Assembly (NCBI GenBank): GCA_015060075.1
Contig: SUZE01000009.1
Coordinates: 1-64,000 of the forward strand
Direction of reading: 5' to 3'
DNA length: 64,000 nt
Origin: Rikenellaceae bacterium
Lineage (GTDB): Bacteria; Bacteroidota; Bacteroidia; Bacteroidales; Rikenellaceae
The position numbers and the translations under genes are program-made. Positions 58,703-64,000 of this stretch are shown here, piece by piece. Below the pieces are notes generated by a model. It ran no database searches. It saw nothing but the letters and a program-made list of their open reading frames with translations, and was not told where the DNA came from. Positions within the stretch are counted from its first letter, which is position 1, and every line of letters begins with the position of its first letter.

Positions 58703-59797
58703 ATGTATCTCTCACGACTTTCGATACTCAACTTCAAGAACCTCGCACAAGAGGAGTTACTGCTCGACAAGGGCTTCAACTGCTTTGTCGGGGATAATGG
58801 CACCTGCAAGACGAATATCATCGATGCGGTCTATTACCTCTCGATGTGTAAGTCGGCACTTGCAATGACCGATTTGCAGTGCGTGCGCCATGGCGAGAAG
58901 TTCTTCCTGCTCGAAGGCGACTACCGCACCGAGAGCGACCGCCACGAAAGGGTTGTGTGCTCCTATCAGCGTGGTGCATCAAAGGTCGTGAAGCGAAACG
59001 ACAAGCAGTATGAGCGATTGGCGGACCATATCGGACTTATTCCCGTGGTTATCGTTTCGCCTGCCGACTCCTCGCTTATCAGTGATGCGGCAGATGAACG
59101 CCGCCGCTATATAAATTCGTTTATATCGCAGTTGGATAAGAGCTATCTCGAAGCAGCAATGCGCTACAATACAGCCCTTGCCAATCGAAACAGCTACCTC
59201 AAAATGGGCTCTGACGAGGAGATGCTCCGCATCTATGATGCGCAGATGGCTCCCGCAGCCGAGAAGATTCATAAGGCTCGTTTGGAGATTACCGAACTGC
59301 TCTATCCATTGGTTTGCGAGTATTATCGCGCCCTGTCCGATGACCACGAGCAGGTGGAGTTGGAGTATCGCTCGGAGTTGAATAATGCCACTTTGGAGGA
59401 GTTGCTCATTGCCTCCCGTGAGAGAGATAGGATTATGGGCTTTACCACCTGCGGAGTGCAGAGAGATGATTTGCGCTTCTCGATAGGTGGCTATCCCCTC
59501 CGTAAATATGGCTCGCAAGGACAGCAAAAATCCTTCTTGATAGCCTTGAAGTTGGCGCAGTACCGCATTATTGCGCAGGCGTGTGGCGAGAAACCGATAT
59601 TGCTGCTTGACGACTTGTTCGACAAACTCGATGAGAGCCGTGTGTCGCGCCTTATCGAATTGGTCAAAGGCGATGAATTTGGGCAGGTCATTATCACCGA
59701 TTGCAATGGCGAGCGAATGGGAAATATCCTCGGCAAGGCGGATTGCAGTTATAAGTTGTTCAATGTATCGTATGGTACGGTCTTAAAGGAGGAGTAG
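58703..59797 (+). CDS. recF: DNA replication and repair protein RecF
   Basis: MYLSRLSILNFKNLAQEELLLDKGFNCFVGDNGTCKTNIIDAVYYLS; LLLDDLFDKLDESRVSRLIEL. Confidence 0.96.
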   Translation: MYLSRLSILNFKNLAQEELLLDKGFNCFVGDNGTCKTNIIDAVYYLSMCKSALAMTDLQCVRHGEKFFLLEGDYRTESDRHERVVCSYQRGASKVVKRNDKQYERLADHIGLIPVVIVSPADSSLISDAADERRRYINSFISQLDKSYLEAAMRYNTALANRNSYLKMGSDEEMLRIYDAQMAPAAEKIHKARLEITELLYPLVCEYYRALSDDHEQVELEYRSELNNATLEELLIASRERDRIMGFTTCGVQRDDLRFSIGGYPLRKYGSQGQQKSFLIALKLAQYRIIAQACGEKPILLLDDLFDKLDESRVSRLIELVKGDEFGQVIITDCNGERMGNILGKADCSYKLFNVSYGTVLKEE

Positions 59798-59800
59798 GCG

Positions 59801-60091
59801 ATGAAACGCACCAAGGCACAACCCATAGGCGAACTGCTTGATTCGTTGTTTAAGAGCCCCGATGTGGCACGCAAGATTGCCGAAGGCTCTTTGCCTCATG
59901 TTTGGCGTGAGGTTACGGGTGAGGTTGTTGCTGCCAATACCCGTCAGGTGCGATTTGTTCGAGGAACGCTCTATGTCCATGTTGCATCAAGCATCGTGCG
60001 TAGCGAGTTGATGATGCAACGCGAGGCTCTTGTTCGTTCGATAAACAAAAAACTCGGCACCGACCTTGTGCAGAGCGTAGTAGTGCAGTAG
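59801..60091 (+). CDS. DUF721 / DciA-like protein
   Basis: 96 aa, VWREVTGEVVAANTRQVRFVRGTLYVHVASSIVRSELMMQREALVRSINKKLG; next to recF. Confidence 0.85.
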   Translation: MKRTKAQPIGELLDSLFKSPDVARKIAEGSLPHVWREVTGEVVAANTRQVRFVRGTLYVHVASSIVRSELMMQREALVRSINKKLGTDLVQSVVVQ

Positions 60092-60095
60092 ATAT

Positions 60096-60656
60096 ATGTC
60101 GTTTTTGGATATCATACTTTTGGCGATAGGCGTCTCGATGGACGCCTTTGCCGTGTCGATTGCCAAGGGTTTGGCTCTGCACAGACCGTGCGCCCGACAC
60201 TATGGCTCGGTGGCGTTGTGGTTTGGCGGTTTTCAGGCGTTGATGCCACTTGTGGGCTACTTCCTCGGCATTCACTTCGCTCCGATAGTTGAGTGTTGCG
60301 ACCATTGGATAGCCTTTGTACTGTTGGCTATTATCGGAGGTAAGATGATTTACGACACGCTGCAAGGTGGCGAGGAGGATACTACGGGTGCGGACTTTCG
60401 TCTGCGCACAATGTTTGTGCTGGCGGTAGCCACAAGTATTGATGCACTCGCCATCGGTATATCGTTGGCATTTCTGAAAGTCGATATTTGGAGCGCAGTG
60501 GCAACAATTGGCGTTACTACGGCACTTTTCTCTGCCTTTGGCTTGCATCTCGGCAATATCTTTGGCAACCGCTACAAGCACGGCGCAGAACTACTCGGTG
60601 GCATCGTCTTAGTCCTTATCGGCGCCAAAATCCTAATCGAACACCTCTTTTATTAG
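60096..60656 (+). CDS. mntP: Manganese efflux pump MntP
   Basis: ILLAIGVSMDAFAVSIAKGL and ATSIDALAIGISLAFL repeats. Confidence 0.93.
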   Translation: MSFLDIILLAIGVSMDAFAVSIAKGLALHRPCARHYGSVALWFGGFQALMPLVGYFLGIHFAPIVECCDHWIAFVLLAIIGGKMIYDTLQGGEEDTTGADFRLRTMFVLAVATSIDALAIGISLAFLKVDIWSAVATIGVTTALFSAFGLHLGNIFGNRYKHGAELLGGIVLVLIGAKILIEHLFY

Positions 60657-60782
60657 TGAGGAGTGAGGAGAGAGTAGTGAGTAGTTGAAAAACTTTCAGC
60701 GCTCCCCAGTTAGCGAATGAAGTGAGTGCCCCCAGTAATCCATAGTAACCCCCAGAAAACCCTGCGCCGTGATGACGCTCGG
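60655..60782. repeat. Composite repeat copy: (GTGAGGA/GTGAGTA)n then CAGCGCTCCCC and CCCCCAGTAA units
   Basis: GTAGTTGAAAAACTTTCAGCGCTCCCCA shared with the 20-kb copy, which has one fewer A in the A-run. Confidence 0.85.
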
Positions 60783-60810
60783 AGTTCCTACTGCCAAAAA
60801 AGCCAAAAAA

Positions 60811-60832
60811 AAGTCGGGACAAAGCCCGACTT
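60811..60832 (-). terminator. Hairpin terminator
   Basis: AAGTCGGG-acaaa... GCCCGACTT, A-run on the 3' side of the minus-strand gene. Confidence 0.7.
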
Positions 60833-60834
60833 GT

Positions 60835-62145
60835 TTAGAAGAATACCAGCGACATCAGAATATAGGTCGGCAGGAGTACTATCAGCGAAAATTTGAAGAT
60901 ATAACCGAAGAACGATGGCATTCGTACGCCGTCATTTTCGGCTACCGCCTTGACCATAAAGTTAGGTCCATTGCCGATATAGGTCATCGCTCCAAACAGT
61001 ACCGAGCCGAGTGCAATGGCGGTAAGAAGCTGAACAGGAATACCCGCAACAAGTGTTGCCCCCTCAGCCATAGGCAAGCCTGCCGCTACGGTATGGAACG
61101 CCACTGCGGTAGGGGCATTATCGAGGAACGAACTCAACGCTCCCGAAAAGAAGAAGAACTGCGAAGGCTTGCTGATACCGAGCGAAGCGGCATTCTCATT
61201 CAAAAACAGCAGTGCCGGAGTCATCGTTACGAAGATACCGATAAAGAGTATCGCCACCTCGGTAATCGGCTCCCACGAGAAGTGATTTTCGTGGCGCACT
61301 CGCCTACGGGTTGAGATTATCGACAACAGCAAGATTGTAATCAGCACAATCTCACGCAGGAATGTCATATACCATGGAGCATTTTCGGCAGCCATAGCGG
61401 GAATTTCGGCAGGATTGATAAACGCCACTGCCAAGAGTATCGCCGAGAGGTAGAAGAGGTTTACCGTACCGGAGAAGGAGATTCGTATCGGCTCATCGCT
61501 CTCATTCTCGGAGCGAGGGCGCACACCGATAACCTCTTTGCGTTTCCAGATATAGGTATCAATCACAATATAGATAGCCAACAACACCGAGCCCACGAAA
61601 GCCCACTGTGGGAAGAGCGTCTGGAACCACGAGAACTCCGCACCACGCAGATAGAGCAGGAATAACGGAGGGTCACCAAGCGGAGTGAGTACACCGCCGC
61701 AGTTGGCAACCATAGCGATAAAGAATAAGATGGTATGAATCTTATATGAACGGTCACGATTTATTTCGAGCAGAGGTCGGATAAGCAACATCGAAGCTCC
61801 CGTAGTGCCGACAATCGAAGCCAAGCCGTAGCCGATAAACATAATCGCTGCATTCACGATAGGGCGTGGGGTAGTGGTGTAGTTGATGCGGATACCTCCC
61901 GTAACGACATACAGCGCAGCCAAAAGGGCTATAAACGGAATGTAGTCGTAGAGCATTTGGTGTTTGAGGTTCTCGCCCAACCCTGCACGATGGAGTATTA
62001 TGGCGGTAGGAATGGCGATAACCAACACGAAAATCAACTTGTTGATGTTTTTGCCCCAGAAACGAGGTGCAATAAGCGGCATCAATGCTATCGAGAGCAG
62101 CATCAGCACAAATGGAATAAGGAGATATGGTTCTATGTTGTACAT
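60835..62145 (-). CDS. nhaD: Sodium:proton antiporter, NhaD/ArsB superfamily
   Basis: 436-aa polytopic; ANCGGVLTPLGDPPLFLLYLRG, SSFLDNAPTAVAFH, MTYIGNGPNFMVKAVAE. Confidence 0.9.
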   Translation of the reverse strand: MYNIEPYLLIPFVLMLLSIALMPLIAPRFWGKNINKLIFVLVIAIPTAIILHRAGLGENLKHQMLYDYIPFIALLAALYVVTGGIRINYTTTPRPIVNAAIMFIGYGLASIVGTTGASMLLIRPLLEINRDRSYKIHTILFFIAMVANCGGVLTPLGDPPLFLLYLRGAEFSWFQTLFPQWAFVGSVLLAIYIVIDTYIWKRKEVIGVRPRSENESDEPIRISFSGTVNLFYLSAILLAVAFINPAEIPAMAAENAPWYMTFLREIVLITILLLSIISTRRRVRHENHFSWEPITEVAILFIGIFVTMTPALLFLNENAASLGISKPSQFFFFSGALSSFLDNAPTAVAFHTVAAGLPMAEGATLVAGIPVQLLTAIALGSVLFGAMTYIGNGPNFMVKAVAENDGVRMPSFFGYIFKFSLIVLLPTYILMSLVFF

Positions 62146-62202
62146 CTGTCGAAAATTTGATTCTATACCTTTTTTGTTTTGTTGCGGTATAAATCAATTT
62201 GG

Positions 62203-62970
62203 CTATACCGCAGAGCACTCTATGCCAAGGGCTCGCACCCTTTCAGCTATCTTTTCCAACTCCTCGCGCGAGACTTTTTCAAGTGTTTTGCACGGAGTTG
62301 CACGGTCTATCGAATAGACCATGACACTGTGCGGTCGGAGAGATTCGACAACAGCAGCCCACGCAAAAAATTCTCGTTCGGTGGTGTTGTCGATATATTC
62401 ACCATTGTACTCACCACGCAGAAACATCGTCTGCATCACAAACTCTCTGCCAAATTTTTCGAGGTTTTTCACGACCTCTGCCACCGAGTAGTTGCCGCAA
62501 GGCTTGTTTATGAGGTGTGCCGTAGCATCTATTGCCGAGTCAAGTTTCAAAATCGGGTTATCCACCTTGTGCAACGCCCTGCAAACATCCTCACGATGCA
62601 ACTGTGTGGCATTGCTCAACACCGATACTTTTGCTTGCGGAGCGAACTTGTCACGCAAGGCGATAGTATCGTCAATAATACCCTCAAATTCGGGGTGAAT
62701 TGTTGGCTCGCCATTACCTGCAAATGTTATCACATCGGGAAGTTTCTCCTCCGCAGCCATTTTTGAGAGGGTGGCTTCGAGAGCCGTGCGGATATCTGTG
62801 CGAGAGTTGAAACGGGGTTTTTCTGTACGATTATCCTCATTCCAACCACATTCGCAATATATACAGTCGAAGTTGCACAACTTTGAGTGAAGCGGCAACA
62901 AATTCACACCGAGTGAGATACCCAATCGGCGTGAGTGTACAGGACCATATATGATATCGGTGAACAGCAT
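62203..62970 (-). CDS. Radical SAM protein
   Basis: GPVHSRRLGISLGVNLLPLHSKLCNFDCIYCECG; start MLFTDIIYGP. Confidence 0.9.
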   Translation of the reverse strand: MLFTDIIYGPVHSRRLGISLGVNLLPLHSKLCNFDCIYCECGWNEDNRTEKPRFNSRTDIRTALEATLSKMAAEEKLPDVITFAGNGEPTIHPEFEGIIDDTIALRDKFAPQAKVSVLSNATQLHREDVCRALHKVDNPILKLDSAIDATAHLINKPCGNYSVAEVVKNLEKFGREFVMQTMFLRGEYNGEYIDNTTEREFFAWAAVVESLRPHSVMVYSIDRATPCKTLEKVSREELEKIAERVRALGIECSAV

Positions 62971-63022
62971 TTTGCTCAATTTTTTGCTACGCAAAAATAA
63001 TATAAAATTTTTAAAAAATGAA

Positions 63023-63055
63023 GTTTTCCGTTTTCCGTTTTCCGCTTTCCGATTA
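63023..63055. repeat. Heptamer array (TTTTCCG)4
   Basis: AGTTTTCCGTTTTCCGTTTTCCGCTTTCCG. Confidence 0.92.
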
Positions 63056-63056
63056 A

Positions 63057-63090
63057 AAAAACGCACAAAGCTCGTGCCTTGTGCGTTTTT
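63057..63090 (-). terminator. Hairpin terminator
   Basis: AAACGCACAAagctcgtgcctTGTGCGTTT. Confidence 0.7.
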
Positions 63091-63110
63091 GTTTTTGCAG
63101 TAAGTGCTGC

Positions 63111-64000
63111 TTAGTTCTCGTACTCGAAATCAACCGAGCCGTGTTTTGGACACTTGACAACATTGTTTACATACCAGTTGTTGCCCTCCTTGGTCGAGAT
63201 AAATACGATTACGCGAAGGTTGTCGTGATTCCAATAGTTCTTGCCACCTTCGCCATTTTCCTTCAACAAGAAGGCAAATTCTCTCGATGCGGTCTGACCA
63301 GCCTCGATTGTACCAAGTGAGAAACCGGAGAAATCGGTGTTTGTATTCTTGCTGTCAGCAAGGCGGATACAGTTGTTATGCTTATCGAAATCAACACCTT
63401 CCAATGCTTTAACGCCATAATTTGTCTGTTTGCCGGCTACCTTATCTTCCAAGAGCCAAGCTCCGATACGGAATTCTGTTGTCTCCTTTGCCTTAACAGT
63501 AGCGTTAAGAACTATGTAGCCCTTGTCTGCGTGATACTCAGAACTTACCGCAATGCCGCCCTTAACACCAACACGAGCATAATTCTGGTTAATTGTTGAG
63601 GTTAAATCTGGAAGGCTGGCAGAAGTTTCTGACTCCTTGACAAAATCAGCATATACCATTGGATAATACATTGCATTAAGCATATTATCCAAAGTCTTTG
63701 CATCTTCCAAGTATGCAGGGTCGCTCTCGTTGTAGAGGTGAGCTGCGGCAATAACAATCTTGCTCTCCAAAGATGGAGTATTCAATACTTGGTGAAGTGC
63801 ATTCATCATATAAGGACAATTTCCACAACCTGTACCTGTAAACTGAGTCAAAAGAATACGGCGCTTGAAGTTGGTCTTCTCGGGGTTGGCGTCCTCAGGT
63901 GCAGCAGGCGCAGCAGGTGGAGTAGCAATAACATTAATTGAGAGCGTGTTCGAGATAACGGTGCCGTATGCAGCCCATACCTCAACAGAGCCTATCTCTG
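63111..64000 (-). CDS. Omp28-related outer membrane lipoprotein-type protein (5' end outside window)
   Basis: LLTQFTGTGCGNCPYMMNALHQVL; frame stays open to the window end, so partial. Confidence 0.8.
   Translation of the reverse strand, partial: EIGSVEVWAAYGTVISNTLSINVIATPPAAPAAPEDANPEKTNFKRRILLTQFTGTGCGNCPYMMNALHQVLNTPSLESKIVIAAAHLYNESDPAYLEDAKTLDNMLNAMYYPMVYADFVKESETSASLPDLTSTINQNYARVGVKGGIAVSSEYHADKGYIVLNATVKAKETTEFRIGAWLLEDKVAGKQTNYGVKALEGVDFDKHNNCIRLADSKNTNTDFSGFSLGTIEAGQTASREFAFLLKENGEGGKNYWNHDNLRVIVFISTKEGNNWYVNNVVKCPKHGSVDFEYEN

Overview
This 64 kb window is an ordinary-looking chromosomal segment of a Bacteroidales bacterium, probably Rikenellaceae/Alistipes-like. The assignment rests on protein character and on TTTG-N19/20-TAnnTTTG promoters. 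About 45 real genes are visible. They include panC/panD, lpxH, thyA/folA, nadE, pepT with an OPT transporter, murF, manC, pssA, a ccsBA-type cytochrome assembly gene, a complete L-rhamnose locus (AraC regulator, rhaB, rhaA, rhaT, rhaD), parA/parB with DUF5683 and mltD, an outer-membrane biogenesis cluster (two SurA-like proteins and an OstA/LptA-like protein), pflB/pflA, ferritin, a TPR gene, recF/dciA-like, mntP and nhaD. There is one tRNA-Glu(CTC) and one strong candidate long-hairpin ncRNA (6S-like, ~13.06-13.29 kb). No phage, CRISPR, secretion or canonical defence island is visible. The unusual content is intergenic. (1) At least six unrelated families of tandem repeats share a period of exactly 7 bp. 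(2) Composite repeats have conserved ends or units separated by hypervariable self-complementary micro-hairpins. (3) A four-helix-bundle gene is bracketed by an exact 20-bp inverted repeat immediately upstream of nadE and resembles a free-standing IVS-like cassette. (4) A tRNA-Glu 3' tail plus terminator is duplicated 331 bp downstream around a cloverleaf-like segment. (5) A degenerate lumazine-synthase-like protein lies next to the TPR gene. All calls come from reading the sequence and the supplied ORFs; no searches or folding programs were run.
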